Shown here one piece after another: positions 24,936 to 33,707 of a stretch of 64,000 nucleotides of DNA; the first letter of the stretch is position 1; each line of letters opens with the position of its first letter. Source of the DNA: Rhizobium sp. 18055 (GTDB taxonomy: Bacteria; Pseudomonadota; Alphaproteobacteria; Rhizobiales; Rhizobiaceae); NCBI RefSeq assembly GCF_902706285.1, contig NZ_CACSKD010000009.1, forward strand, positions 1 through 64,000, written 5' to 3'. Below the pieces are notes generated by a model. The model worked only from the letters and a program-made list of their open reading frames with translations. It ran no database searches and was not told the DNA's origin. A program made the position numbers and the translations under genes.

Positions 24936-26417
24936 ATGACGTGCAAATTATCGCTGGCAACGCTTTCCGACGCGGCAAAGACGGCCACTGTGCCTGCCTA
25001 TGAGCGGGCGTCGCTGAAGGCGGGCATCGTGCACTTCGGCGTCGGCAACTTCCACCGCGCCCACCAGGCGATCTATCTCGACGACCTGTTCAACAAGGGA
25101 CAGGACCATGACTGGGCAATCATCGGCGCCGGCATCCTGCCGTCCGATGCCGCGATGCGCGACAAGCTCGCCGCCCAGGATTTCCTGACGACCGTGGTCG
25201 AGCAGGACAACAATAAGACCTCGGCACGCGTGACCGCGCCGATGATAGACATTCTGCCTGTCGGTGATGCGAAGACGATCATTGCCAAGCTCGCCGACCC
25301 CGAGATCCGCATCGTCTCGATGACGATCACCGAGGGCGGCTATTTCATCGACGCGTCGGGCAAGTTCAACCCGGCGCACCCGGCCATTGCCGCCGATGGA
25401 AAGAACCCGGCCGATCCGAAGACGGTGTTCGGCCTCGTCGTTGCCGGTCTGAAGGCACGCAAGGACAAGGGCATGGTGCCGTTCACGGTGATGTCGTGCG
25501 ACAACATCCCGCATAACGGCATCGTCACCAAGAATGCGGTGGTCGGCACGGCGGCGCTCTCCGATCCTGCCTTCGCCGAATGGATCAAGGCCAATGTCGC
25601 GTTCCCGAACGCCATGGTCGACCGCATCACGCCGGCCACCGGCCAGCGCGAGATCGACCTGTTGAAGGATGTCTTCGATATCGAGGACAACTGGCCGGTC
25701 TATTGCGAAGAGTTCAAGCAGTGGGTGCTGGAAGACAAGTTCACCGCCGGTCGCCCGGCGCTTGAGAACGTCGGCGTCACCTTCGTGCCCGACGTGACGC
25801 CCTACGAGCACATGAAGATCCGCATCCTCAACGGCGGCCACGCGGCGATTGCCTATCCGGCAGCGCTGATGGACATCCATTTCGTGCATGACTCGATGGA
25901 AGATCCGCTGATCCGCGCCTTCCTCGCCAAGCTCGAGACCGACGAGATCATCCCGATCGTGCCGCCGGTGCCGAACACCTCGCTGACGGACTACTTCGCG
26001 CTGATCGAGCATCGTCTGCTCAACCCGAAGATCGCCGACACCATTCCGCGTCTGGCGCAGGATGGCTCCAACCGCCAGCCGAAGTTCATCCTGCCCTCGA
26101 CGCTCGATAATCTGAGCCAGGGTCGCGATGTCGTCGGCCTGGCGCTGGTTTCGGCGCTGTGGTGCCGCTATTTCGCCGGCAAGACCGACAGCGGCAAGGA
26201 CATCGTCTTCAACGATGCCAGCGCCGACCGACTGCACGCGGCGGCCCTGAAGGCCAAGGACGATCCGATGGCCTTCCTCGCCTTCGACGACATCTTCGGC
26301 GAAGTGGCGAAGTCGGAGCTGTTCCGCAAGCGGTTCGCGCATGCGCTGAAGACGCTGTGGGAAAAGGGCACGCGGGAAACGCTGCAGCTCTATCTCGACA
26401 ACAAACTCGCGGCGTAA
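24936..26417 (+). CDS. mtlK: Mannitol 2-dehydrogenase family polyol dehydrogenase
   Basis: NAD-dependent long-chain polyol dehydrogenase of 493 residues that would oxidise mannitol to fructose, and by family precedent also D-arabinitol to D-xylulose or sorbitol. The dinucleotide fold motif GVGNFHRAHQ is at about 32-41 and the catalytic segment KIRILNGGHAAIAYP at about 290-304 carries the conserved Lys, Asn and His. The 123-base gap after the ATPase gene is G+C-rich with small inverted repeats. In the described smo operons a sorbitol dehydrogenase (smoS) precedes mtlK; none is present here. Confidence 0.92.
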   Translation: MTCKLSLATLSDAAKTATVPAYERASLKAGIVHFGVGNFHRAHQAIYLDDLFNKGQDHDWAIIGAGILPSDAAMRDKLAAQDFLTTVVEQDNNKTSARVTAPMIDILPVGDAKTIIAKLADPEIRIVSMTITEGGYFIDASGKFNPAHPAIAADGKNPADPKTVFGLVVAGLKARKDKGMVPFTVMSCDNIPHNGIVTKNAVVGTAALSDPAFAEWIKANVAFPNAMVDRITPATGQREIDLLKDVFDIEDNWPVYCEEFKQWVLEDKFTAGRPALENVGVTFVPDVTPYEHMKIRILNGGHAAIAYPAALMDIHFVHDSMEDPLIRAFLAKLETDEIIPIVPPVPNTSLTDYFALIEHRLLNPKIADTIPRLAQDGSNRQPKFILPSTLDNLSQGRDVVGLALVSALWCRYFAGKTDSGKDIVFNDASADRLHAAALKAKDDPMAFLAFDDIFGEVAKSELFRKRFAHALKTLWEKGTRETLQLYLDNKLAA

Positions 26418-26506
26418 CACAGTTGTTGCGCAGGACACTGGCGGCAGGCAGCCCTGCCGCCCTTCGCTTTCTCTATCTTCCCTACTGAACTCTGGTTGGA
26501 TGTGTC

Positions 26507-27196
26507 ATGGCTGATGCTGAAACACGGCTTGTGATCTTCGATTGCGACGGCGTTCTCGTCGATAGCGAGCCGATTTCGGTCAGCGTTCTCGTCAAGGCGA
26601 TGAACGATCTCAATGTGCCGATCACCGAAGATGAGGTCTATGACCGCTTTCTCGGCCGCAGCCTTGCGACCGTCATCGACACGATGAAAAACGAGTACAA
26701 TGTGCATCCGGGCGAGGCTTTTCTCGAGCAGATCCGTACCGATCTCTATGCACGCTTCCGCAGAGAGCTGAAGCCGATCGGCGGCATTGCGGCGACGATC
26801 GACAAGCTCGACGTGCCCTGCTGTGTGGCGTCGTCGAGCCAGGTGGAGCGCATCCGGCTTTCGCTCACCGTCACCGGCCTGATCGACCGCCTGCCAAATA
26901 TCTATAGCGCCTCGATGGTCAAGAACGGCAAGCCGGCGCCGGATCTCTTCCTGCACGCTGCCCGCGAAATGCAGGTCGATCCCATCCATTGCGTGGTGAT
27001 CGAGGATAGCCCTGCCGGCATCGAGGCGGCCAAGGCGGCGGGGATGACGGTGTTTGCCTTCACCGGCGGATCGCATGCCAATTTTGCCGGTTATCGCGAT
27101 GAACTTGACCGCCTTGCCCCCGACGCTACGTTTGACGTCATGCCGGATTTGATACACCTTATCAAAAAACACCAGCAGGACGGGACTCACCTTTAA
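26507..27196 (+). CDS. HAD-superfamily phosphatase (subfamily IA)
   Basis: A 229-residue phosphohydrolase of the beta-phosphoglucomutase-like group: motif I FDCDGVLVDSEP with nucleophile Asp12 and Asp14, motif II near CVASSSQ, Lys in VKNGKPAPDLF, and motif IV VIEDSPAGIEAAKAAG. It may dephosphorylate a sugar phosphate formed by the pathway, removing misphosphorylated products. It overlaps the following kinase by one base (TAATG), which argues for a shared metabolic task. Confidence 0.88.
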   Translation: MADAETRLVIFDCDGVLVDSEPISVSVLVKAMNDLNVPITEDEVYDRFLGRSLATVIDTMKNEYNVHPGEAFLEQIRTDLYARFRRELKPIGGIAATIDKLDVPCCVASSSQVERIRLSLTVTGLIDRLPNIYSASMVKNGKPAPDLFLHAAREMQVDPIHCVVIEDSPAGIEAAKAAGMTVFAFTGGSHANFAGYRDELDRLAPDATFDVMPDLIHLIKKHQQDGTHL

Positions 27197-28779
27197 TGCC
27201 TCAGCATGTGGTTGCTGTTGATATCGGCACGGGCAGTGCACGGGCCGGGGTGTTCGATGCGCGTGGCCAGCTACTGGGCAAGGCCGAACATCCGATCATC
27301 ATGAACCGGCCGCGGGAAAACCACGCCGAACACGATTCCGAAGACATCTGGTCTGCCGTCTCGATTGCCGTGCGCAAGGCGATGGAGCAATCGGGTGCGC
27401 CACCGGAATCGGTTGGCGCGATCGGCTTTGACGGGACCTGTTCGCTCGTCGTGCGCGATATCGATGGCGGCCAGATCAGCGTATCGACGGGCGGCGAGCG
27501 ACGCTTCGACACGATCGTCTGGCTCGATCACCGGGCCTTGAAGGAGGCGGATTTCTGCACGGCGACACAGCATGAGGTGCTGGAGCATTCCGGGCATTTC
27601 ATGTCTCCCGAGATGGAAATGCCGAAGCTTATGTGGCTGAAGAAGAAGCTGCCCGGCACCTGGATGAACACCGGTTATCTGTTCGATCTCGCCGATTTCA
27701 TGACCTGGAAAGCCACCGGTTCGCTGGCCCGTTCGCGCTGTACGCTGACGGCGAAGTGGAATTATCTCGCACACCAGACAGAGGGCTGGCGCAAGGATTT
27801 TCTCGAGCAGATCGGTCTCGACGACCTGCAGGCACGCGGGCGGCTGCCGGACGATACGGTTGCCGTCGGCAGCAGCGTCGGGACGCTGACGCAGGAGGCC
27901 GCCTCGGCGCTCGGCCTGACCACCGCCTGTCATGTGTCTTCAGGGATGATCGACGCCTATGCCGGCGCGCTCGGCACGCTTGGCGGCGATGCGCATGATC
28001 CGGAACGGCTGGAGCGCCAACTGGCATTGATTGCCGGAACGTCGAGCTGCATCGTGTCGTTTTCGCGCGAACGCAGACCCAGCCACGGCATGTGGGGCCC
28101 CTATTACGAGGCGGTTTTTCCGGGCACCTGGCTCGTCGAAGCCGGCCAGTCGGCGACGGGCGCGCTGCTCGATCATGTCGTCAGGATGCATGCGGCCGGC
28201 GGCGAGCCGACGGCGGCGCTGCACCAGAAGATCGTCTCGCGGATCTCGCAAATGCGCGCTGAGGAGGGCGACGAATTCGGCGCCCGGATTTTCGTGCTGC
28301 CCGATTTTCACGGCAACCGTTCACCGCTTGCCGACCCGCATGCGGTCGGCGCGATCAGTGGTCTGACGCTCGACACCTCGTTCGACGGGCTGTGCGCGCT
28401 CTATTGGCGAACCGCGGTGGCGATTGCGCTCGGTATTCGTCATATCCTCGAGCGGATGAAGGAATACGGCTATGCGCCCGACACGCTGCATGTCGCCGGC
28501 GGGCATGTGAAGAACCCGGTGCTGATGGAGCTTTATTCGGATGCCACAGGCTGCAAGGTGGTGGTGCCGAAGATGAACGAGGCGGTGCTGCTGGGAACGG
28601 CAATGGCGGCGTCGGTTGCCTGCGGCCTGCATGCCGACCTAGCGGCGGCGGGTTCGGCGATGTATCCGGGTGGCGAGGCAAGGCTGCCGGACGAGCGCAA
28701 GCGAGCGATCTACGACCGCGAATACCGGCGTCTGCTCGCGATGTATCGCCATCGCGCCGAGTTGGAAGCGATGGAATAG
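27196..28779 (+). CDS. FGGY pentulose kinase, probable D-ribulokinase type
   Basis: A 527-residue FGGY kinase. The phosphate-binding motif DIGTGSARAGVF is at 9-20, and the catalytic base is probably Asp253 in SSGMIDAYAG. GFDGTCSLVV at 77-86 contains TCSLV, a motif reported for FGGY D-ribulokinases of the YDR109c/FGGY type and not expected in xylulokinase or in L-ribulokinase AraB. It therefore probably phosphorylates D-ribulose, or a related ketose made by the operon's dehydrogenase. It starts inside the phosphatase stop codon. Xylulose is the main alternative substrate. Confidence 0.85.
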   Translation: MPQHVVAVDIGTGSARAGVFDARGQLLGKAEHPIIMNRPRENHAEHDSEDIWSAVSIAVRKAMEQSGAPPESVGAIGFDGTCSLVVRDIDGGQISVSTGGERRFDTIVWLDHRALKEADFCTATQHEVLEHSGHFMSPEMEMPKLMWLKKKLPGTWMNTGYLFDLADFMTWKATGSLARSRCTLTAKWNYLAHQTEGWRKDFLEQIGLDDLQARGRLPDDTVAVGSSVGTLTQEAASALGLTTACHVSSGMIDAYAGALGTLGGDAHDPERLERQLALIAGTSSCIVSFSRERRPSHGMWGPYYEAVFPGTWLVEAGQSATGALLDHVVRMHAAGGEPTAALHQKIVSRISQMRAEEGDEFGARIFVLPDFHGNRSPLADPHAVGAISGLTLDTSFDGLCALYWRTAVAIALGIRHILERMKEYGYAPDTLHVAGGHVKNPVLMELYSDATGCKVVVPKMNEAVLLGTAMAASVACGLHADLAAAGSAMYPGGEARLPDERKRAIYDREYRRLLAMYRHRAELEAME

Positions 28780-28830
28780 AACGTCTCAGGCGATCACTTT
28801 GGGTGGTGGGATCCCTGAAAGGCTGCGCCG

Positions 28831-29685
28831 CTAGCGGTTCGAATCCTCGCCCAGCATGGTGCTGAATTCGGACATGCGACCGGCGCGCGAGATCGCTTCT
28901 TCGCCTGTGGCCATGACGACAGCCGAGGACAGGCAGTCGAGCAGGGCGATGACAGGCGGCAGGTTGTCTGCCTCTCCCGCGCGTGTCGGCGGCAGTGGCA
29001 GGATGAGATTGGCCTGATCGAGCATCCAGTTGGCGCTCTGGGCGCTGATCAGAACGACCCTGTAGCCATAACGGCGGGCTATGCGCGCCAGAAGGCGGGC
29101 CTTCTTGAAGCGCTGGCTATCGATGATGATAAGCAATGCGTCGTTGCCGTTGACGCGCGCGAAAAGCTCGGCAAAGCGATTTCCGGAGCCATCGAGCGCA
29201 TGCACGCCGTCGCGCGCCTGGGTCAGGCGCTGGCTGAAATGGGTGGCGAAACTCGCCTGCGAGACATGGGTGGCGATGAAGACCTCGCTTGCCGCGCGGA
29301 TCATCGCGACGGCCTCGGTCCATTGCGATTGCCCGGTCAGATGGTAGATGTGATGCAGTGCCTGGATCTGTTCGGCGACCAGAACCGCAAGCGGTTTGCC
29401 GTCCGATGCATCGACCTGCAGTTCCGACATCGACGCCTGCATCTGCGTCACCGAAACGCCGGAGACGTCGCGGATCTGCACCTTGACGCTATCAAGGCCC
29501 TGGTAACCGAGCGCCCGCAGGAAACGCCCGACGGTCATCGGGCTGAGATCCAGCCGGTCGGCCACCGACGCTGCCGTTTCGAACGGCAGGTCATTCAGAT
29601 GCTCGGTGAAATATTTTGCGATGCGACGTTCGGCAGGGGTGCCGGATTTCGCATATTGGCGGAGCTTCTGAACAAAGTCTTCCAC
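28831..29685 (-). CDS. MurR/RpiR family transcriptional regulator
   Basis: A 284-residue regulator: N-terminal HTH_6 domain (1-77; ETAASVADRLDLSPMTVGRFLRALG) and C-terminal SIS sugar-isomerase-type domain (about 125-265) that would sense a phosphorylated sugar. The start is a GTG. It is convergent with the polyol operon, ending 51 bases from the kinase stop. RpiR proteins commonly control pentose phosphate or amino-sugar genes; whether it acts on the neighbouring operon cannot be told from position alone. Confidence 0.9.
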   Translation of the reverse strand: MEDFVQKLRQYAKSGTPAERRIAKYFTEHLNDLPFETAASVADRLDLSPMTVGRFLRALGYQGLDSVKVQIRDVSGVSVTQMQASMSELQVDASDGKPLAVLVAEQIQALHHIYHLTGQSQWTEAVAMIRAASEVFIATHVSQASFATHFSQRLTQARDGVHALDGSGNRFAELFARVNGNDALLIIIDSQRFKKARLLARIARRYGYRVVLISAQSANWMLDQANLILPLPPTRAGEADNLPPVIALLDCLSSAVVMATGEEAISRAGRMSEFSTMLGEDSNR

Positions 29686-29905
29686 GGCAGCTGTCCCGAT
29701 TTTCGAAGGCGTTTCTGATCTGCTTGAAACAAACTCTCACGCACGCAAATATTCAGGTGTGTTGCGCAAGTAATCCCGGATGCTGGAAAAAATATATATT
29801 ACGAAACGCTTTTTAACAACAATCCCGTCAATTTAGCGAAATAATTTCAGCCTTGCCGTTCAAAGATCAGATTCCTACATCATCGCCACAACCGGAGACG
29901 TCACA
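29686..29905. promoter_or_regulatory. A/T-rich divergent intergenic region
   Basis: This 220-base stretch between the RpiR regulator and the CysZ-like gene is much richer in A and T than its surroundings, with AAAAAATATATATTACGAAACG at 29789-29810 and CTTTTTAAC after it. It probably holds both promoters. No clear -35/-10 pair could be fixed and no open frame of note is present. Confidence 0.35.
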
Positions 29906-30619
29906 ATGATCCTCGAAGCGGCCCGCCTTTCCGCCTCCAATCTCTTCGCTGCGGAAACGCGATCGGTGTTCTGGAAAGTGCTGGGGCTGACGATCCTGGC
30001 GCTGATCGGCCTGTGGCTGGCACTGCGCAGCGTCTTCATGACGTTTCTGTTTCCGTGGCTCGCCAGTTTCTTCCCTGATATGCCGGATTGGGCGGGGTGG
30101 ATGGGTTTCGTGCTGGCGCTGATGGCAGGCATCGGGCTGGCGCTATGTCTCGCCCTGCTGCTTTCGCCGGTCACCGCGCTGATTGCCGGGCTGTTTCTCG
30201 ACGACGTCGCCGAGGTGGTGGAGAAGCGCGACTATCCTGATGATGTGGGCGGCACCGCGATGCCGCTCGGGCCGGCGATGCTGAGTTCGGTCAAATTCCT
30301 CGGCGTCATCATTGCCGGCAATATCGTGGCGCTGTTCCTGCTGTTCATCCCCGGCATCAACCTGATCGCCTTCTTCCTGGTGAACGGCTATCTGCTCGGC
30401 CGGGAATTCTTCGAGTTTGCCGCGATGCGGTTTCGCTCGCCGGAAGAAGCGCGGCTGTTTCGGATGAAGCATGCCTCGACGGTGTTCATGGCCGGGCTGG
30501 TGATCGCGGTGTTCCTGGCGATACCTATCGTCAACCTGCTGACACCGCTGTTTGCGGCCGGCATGATGGTGCATCTGCACAAGCTGCTGTCGCGCAAGGA
30601 ACTCGGCGCCCGCGTCTGA
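29906..30619 (+). CDS. CysZ/EI24-like integral membrane protein
   Basis: A 237-residue inner-membrane protein of the EI24 domain group, with hydrophobic segments at about 25-45, 63-95, 130-165 and 195-215. The family includes CysZ, which admits sulfate for cysteine synthesis, but most alphaproteobacterial members are untested and are annotated sulfate-transporter-like by similarity. CGGAGACG lies before the ATG. No sulfur-assimilation genes are nearby, so a sulfate role is only a possibility. Confidence 0.82.
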   Translation: MILEAARLSASNLFAAETRSVFWKVLGLTILALIGLWLALRSVFMTFLFPWLASFFPDMPDWAGWMGFVLALMAGIGLALCLALLLSPVTALIAGLFLDDVAEVVEKRDYPDDVGGTAMPLGPAMLSSVKFLGVIIAGNIVALFLLFIPGINLIAFFLVNGYLLGREFFEFAAMRFRSPEEARLFRMKHASTVFMAGLVIAVFLAIPIVNLLTPLFAAGMMVHLHKLLSRKELGARV

Positions 30620-30624
30620 GCGTT

Positions 30625-31407
30625 CTACTCGACGGTCTCGCCGATGAATTGCGGCGGCAGCTCGACCAGTGGTGCCGGGACGTCGCAGGTCTTTTCCGGC
30701 GATCGACAGAGATCGGCGATGACGCAGCGCTCGCATTCGGCACGCCGCGCCTTGCAGGTGTAGCGACCGTGCAGGATTAGCCAGTGGTGGGCGTGGTAGA
30801 GATACTGTTTCGGGATCACCTTCATCAGGCGGTCCTCGACCTCGTCCGGCGTCTTGCCCGGCGCCAGCCGGATGCGGTTGGCGATGCGGAAGACGTGGGT
30901 ATCGACCGCCATGGTCGCCTCGCCGAAGGCCATGGAAAGCACGACGTTGGCGGTCTTGCGGCCAACGCCCGGCAGCATTACCAGCTCGTCGCGAGTGCGC
31001 GGCACGACGCCGCCGAACAGTTCGACCAGCATCCGCGACAGGGCGATGACGTTCTTTGCCTTGTTGCGATAGAGCCCGATCGTCTTGATGTAATCGCGGA
31101 CCCGGTCTTCGCCGAGATCGAGCATCTTTTCCGGCGTGTCGGCGACCTTGAACAGCGCCCGCGTCGCCTTGTTGACGCCGGCATCGGTTGCTTGCGCAGA
31201 CAGCGCCACGGCGACGACCAGCGTGAACGGATTGGAGTGCTCCAGCTCGCCCTTCGGCTCCGGCCGCTGGACCGAGAAGCGGCGAAACATTTCGACGCGC
31301 TCGGCCTCTCTGTAGATCGAGCGGAACGTCGCCGGCTTCTTGGCGCGGACGATCACTTTCTCGGGCTGCGACGATGTGGCTGCGGATTTGAGTTTCGGGC
31401 TGGACAT
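30625..31407 (-). CDS. nth: Endonuclease III (DNA glycosylase/AP lyase)
   Basis: Base-excision repair enzyme of 260 residues acting on oxidised pyrimidines. The helix-hairpin-helix is LPGVGRKTANVVLSMAF with the catalytic Lys, followed by the catalytic Asp in AVDTHVFR. The iron-sulfur loop C-x6-C-x2-C-x5-C is present in CKARRAECERCVIADLC. There is a 40-residue basic N-terminal extension over E. coli Nth, common in rhizobia. The ATG at 31407 is chosen; it faces the start region of the next gene on the other strand. Confidence 0.95.
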   Translation of the reverse strand: MSSPKLKSAATSSQPEKVIVRAKKPATFRSIYREAERVEMFRRFSVQRPEPKGELEHSNPFTLVVAVALSAQATDAGVNKATRALFKVADTPEKMLDLGEDRVRDYIKTIGLYRNKAKNVIALSRMLVELFGGVVPRTRDELVMLPGVGRKTANVVLSMAFGEATMAVDTHVFRIANRIRLAPGKTPDEVEDRLMKVIPKQYLYHAHHWLILHGRYTCKARRAECERCVIADLCRSPEKTCDVPAPLVELPPQFIGETVE

Positions 31408-31429
31408 GGACAATCTATACTCGGCAGCC

Positions 31430-31942
31430 ATGACGGAAAGCAACGCCGACAGCGCCACTCAACAGGCTGTTTTGGATCAGCCCGTGTTTGCAGCCGAGCT
31501 CTTTCCCCACCGGTCGCTCGGCCGCAAGGGGTTCAGGGTGCTTCTGCTGCTGACGGGCGGGTTCTGCCTGCTGTACGGGATGTTCTTCATCGCCACCGGC
31601 GCCTGGCCGATCGGCTTCTTCTTCGGTCTGGATTTTCTGCTGCTCTACGGTGCCTTCCGGCTCAACTACCGCTCGGCGCGGACGCGCGAGGTGGTGACGG
31701 TGTCACGCACGGACATCCTGGTGCGCAAGATCGCCCCGTCGGGCCGGACGGTCGAGCATCATTTCAACCCGTTCTGGTCCCGCTTCCTGGTGCGCCGGCA
31801 CGACGAGATCGGCATCCTGTCGATGCATATTTCGGGGCAGGGGCGTGGCACCGATATCGGCTCGTTTCTCAACCCGGATGATCGCGAAAGCTTCGCAAAG
31901 GCGTTCAAGCGGGCGCTGGCGACGGTCAAGCAGCGTATCTGA
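31430..31942 (+). CDS. DUF2244 family membrane protein
   Basis: A 170-residue protein with two adjacent hydrophobic segments (about 40-62 and 64-80) and a soluble C-terminal domain, matching the DUF2244 family of alphaproteobacteria, function unknown. Two starts are possible: ATG at 31430, or ATG at 31406, which overlaps the nth ATG on the other strand in the palindrome CATG. Neither has a strong ribosome-binding site. The first is preferred because it leaves 22 bases between the divergent genes. Confidence 0.85.
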   Translation: MTESNADSATQQAVLDQPVFAAELFPHRSLGRKGFRVLLLLTGGFCLLYGMFFIATGAWPIGFFFGLDFLLLYGAFRLNYRSARTREVVTVSRTDILVRKIAPSGRTVEHHFNPFWSRFLVRRHDEIGILSMHISGQGRGTDIGSFLNPDDRESFAKAFKRALATVKQRI

Positions 31943-32022
31943 GCACTCCTGCGGATGGCGGCAAGAATCGGGTGGCTTGGCCGATGCCCCTTGACTATCT
32001 CCTTGTTGCAAGGAGAAAGATC

Positions 32023-32895
32023 ATGAACATGATAGCCAAGCTGAACCAAGACATCACGCCCGATGGTCCCGACTACGAGACGGTGCGCCAGGTGATCGAA
32101 CTGATCACCGAGGATTACCGTGACCAGCCATCGCTGGAAACGATTGCCGCGCGCCTCAACCAGTCGCCGACGCAGCTGCAGAAGACGTTCACCCGCTGGG
32201 CCGGTCTTTCCCCCAAGGCTTTCCTGCAGGCGGTGACGCTCGATCACGCCAAGCGGCTGCTGCGGCAGGAAGCGCTGCCGTTGCTCGAGACCTCGCTGGA
32301 AGTCGGGCTCTCCGGCCCGAGCCGGCTGCACGACCTGTTCGTTACCCATGAGGCGATGTCGCCGGGCGAGTGGAAGGCGCGTGGCGGCGGGCTGACGATC
32401 CGCTACGGCTTCCACCCGTCTCCGTTCGGCATCGCGCTTGTGATGGTCACCGATCGCGGCCTTGCGGGTCTTGCCTTCAGCGATATCGGCGACGAGACGG
32501 CCTGTCTCGAGGACATGACCTGCCGCTGGCCGAATGCCGAATATGTGGCGGATCGGGAGGCAACGATCGCCTATGCCGCGCGGATTTTCGAGCCGGGCCG
32601 CTGGACCTCGGATCAGCCGCTTCGAGTGGTGCTGATCGGCACGGATTTCCAGGTTCAGGTCTGGGAAAGCCTGCTGAAGATCCCGTTCGGCAGGGCGGTG
32701 ACCTATAGCGACATCGCCAGCGACATCGGCCGACCGACGGCGATGCGGGCGGTGGGGGCTGCGGTCGGTGCCAACCCGATCTCCTTCGTGGTGCCGTGTC
32801 ACCGGGCGCTCGGCAAGAGCGGCGCGCTGACGGGCTATCACTGGGGACTGACGCGCAAGCGGGCGATGCTCGGGTGGGAGTCGGCGCACGCGTGA
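32023..32895 (+). CDS. AraC-type HTH fused to O6-methylguanine-DNA methyltransferase (Ada-like)
   Basis: A 290-residue bifunctional protein. An AraC helix-turn-helix (about 22-118) is followed by the methyltransferase domain (about 125-288) with acceptor Cys259 in VVPCHRALG. The N-terminal zinc domain that senses methylphosphotriesters in E. coli Ada is missing, so the transcription part cannot be switched by that route. It probably repairs O6-methylguanine and may regulate through the HTH. AAGGAG sits nine bases before the ATG at 32023. Confidence 0.9.
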   Translation: MNMIAKLNQDITPDGPDYETVRQVIELITEDYRDQPSLETIAARLNQSPTQLQKTFTRWAGLSPKAFLQAVTLDHAKRLLRQEALPLLETSLEVGLSGPSRLHDLFVTHEAMSPGEWKARGGGLTIRYGFHPSPFGIALVMVTDRGLAGLAFSDIGDETACLEDMTCRWPNAEYVADREATIAYAARIFEPGRWTSDQPLRVVLIGTDFQVQVWESLLKIPFGRAVTYSDIASDIGRPTAMRAVGAAVGANPISFVVPCHRALGKSGALTGYHWGLTRKRAMLGWESAHA

Positions 32896-32977
32896 TTGCA
32901 AGGCTTGGGCAAATGTAGGTGAACGTTAATTCGTAGCCATTATGGTCCGTGCGGTTGAGACGATCCGGGGGCGGTGC

Positions 32978-33535
32978 ATGGCGGCGTATAGTCTGAATTC
33001 CAAGCTGGCGCATGGCGAGCGGGTGCTTTGGAGTGCGGCACCTGCGCAGGGCCTGCTGTTGACCAGCCGCGACCTATTGATGATCCCGTTCAGCGCCGTC
33101 TGGCTGGCATTTGCCGTGTTCTGGCTGTCGATGGTCACGCACCAGGGCGCGCCGGCGTTCTTCTATCTCTGGGGCGCGATGTTTGTCTGCATCGGCCTGT
33201 TTTTTGCCGTGGGCCGGTTTGCCGTCGATGCCTGGCTGCGCAGCCGCACGCTTTATGCCGTGACCGACCAGCGGGTGATCATTCTGCGCTCCGCACCTTT
33301 CGCACGCTTTACGTCGATCGAGCTCGACCGCCTGCCGGAGCTGAACCTCATCGGCGACGGCGCCACCAAGGGGCATATTCGTTTCGGGTCGTCGACGTCG
33401 CTGTTCGGCAATCGCTCGATGTCGGGGTTGATGCCGGCGCTCGATCCGACACCGCAATTTCTGGGCATCGCCAAGCCTCAGGTGGTGCTCGATCTGATCA
33501 GGGATGCCGGGCAGAAGGCCCGGGCGCAGGCCTGA
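32978..33535 (+). CDS. Hypothetical membrane protein with PH-like domain
   Basis: A 185-residue protein: a short N-terminal part (GERVLWSAAPAQG), two hydrophobic helices (about 36-58 and 64-85), then a soluble domain with YAVTDQRVIIL, the pattern of bacterial PH (bPH/YdbS-like) domains. Function unknown; such proteins are peripheral to envelope processes. The ATG at 32978 has GGGGGCGG upstream and is preferred over one at 32942. It follows the Ada-like gene on the same strand but the 82-base gap suggests separate expression. Confidence 0.78.
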   Translation: MAAYSLNSKLAHGERVLWSAAPAQGLLLTSRDLLMIPFSAVWLAFAVFWLSMVTHQGAPAFFYLWGAMFVCIGLFFAVGRFAVDAWLRSRTLYAVTDQRVIILRSAPFARFTSIELDRLPELNLIGDGATKGHIRFGSSTSLFGNRSMSGLMPALDPTPQFLGIAKPQVVLDLIRDAGQKARAQA

Positions 33536-33596
33536 TGGGTGGCGCTGTTTGCACTGACGTTCGAGGTGCGCCTATATTCTGGGGCGTTTGAGTGGG

Positions 33597-33680
33597 ATGC
33601 CGCCGTTGGTCTTTTCTCCCTCTCGGGAGCGAGAAGGTGCAGGCGGGGCAGGTGCAACTCGTTGCACCTGGGATGAGGGT
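33597..33680. repeat. Palindromic intergenic element
   Basis: Contains a perfect 10-base inverted repeat CAGGTGCAAC / GTTGCACCTG (33649-33670) next to an imperfect CTTTTCTCCC / GGGAGCGAGAAGG palindrome. It lies between convergent genes and could also end transcription from either side, though no T run follows. Confidence 0.65.
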
Positions 33681-33707
33681 GACAGCCGCCACCCTCTCGA
33701 TATTTGC

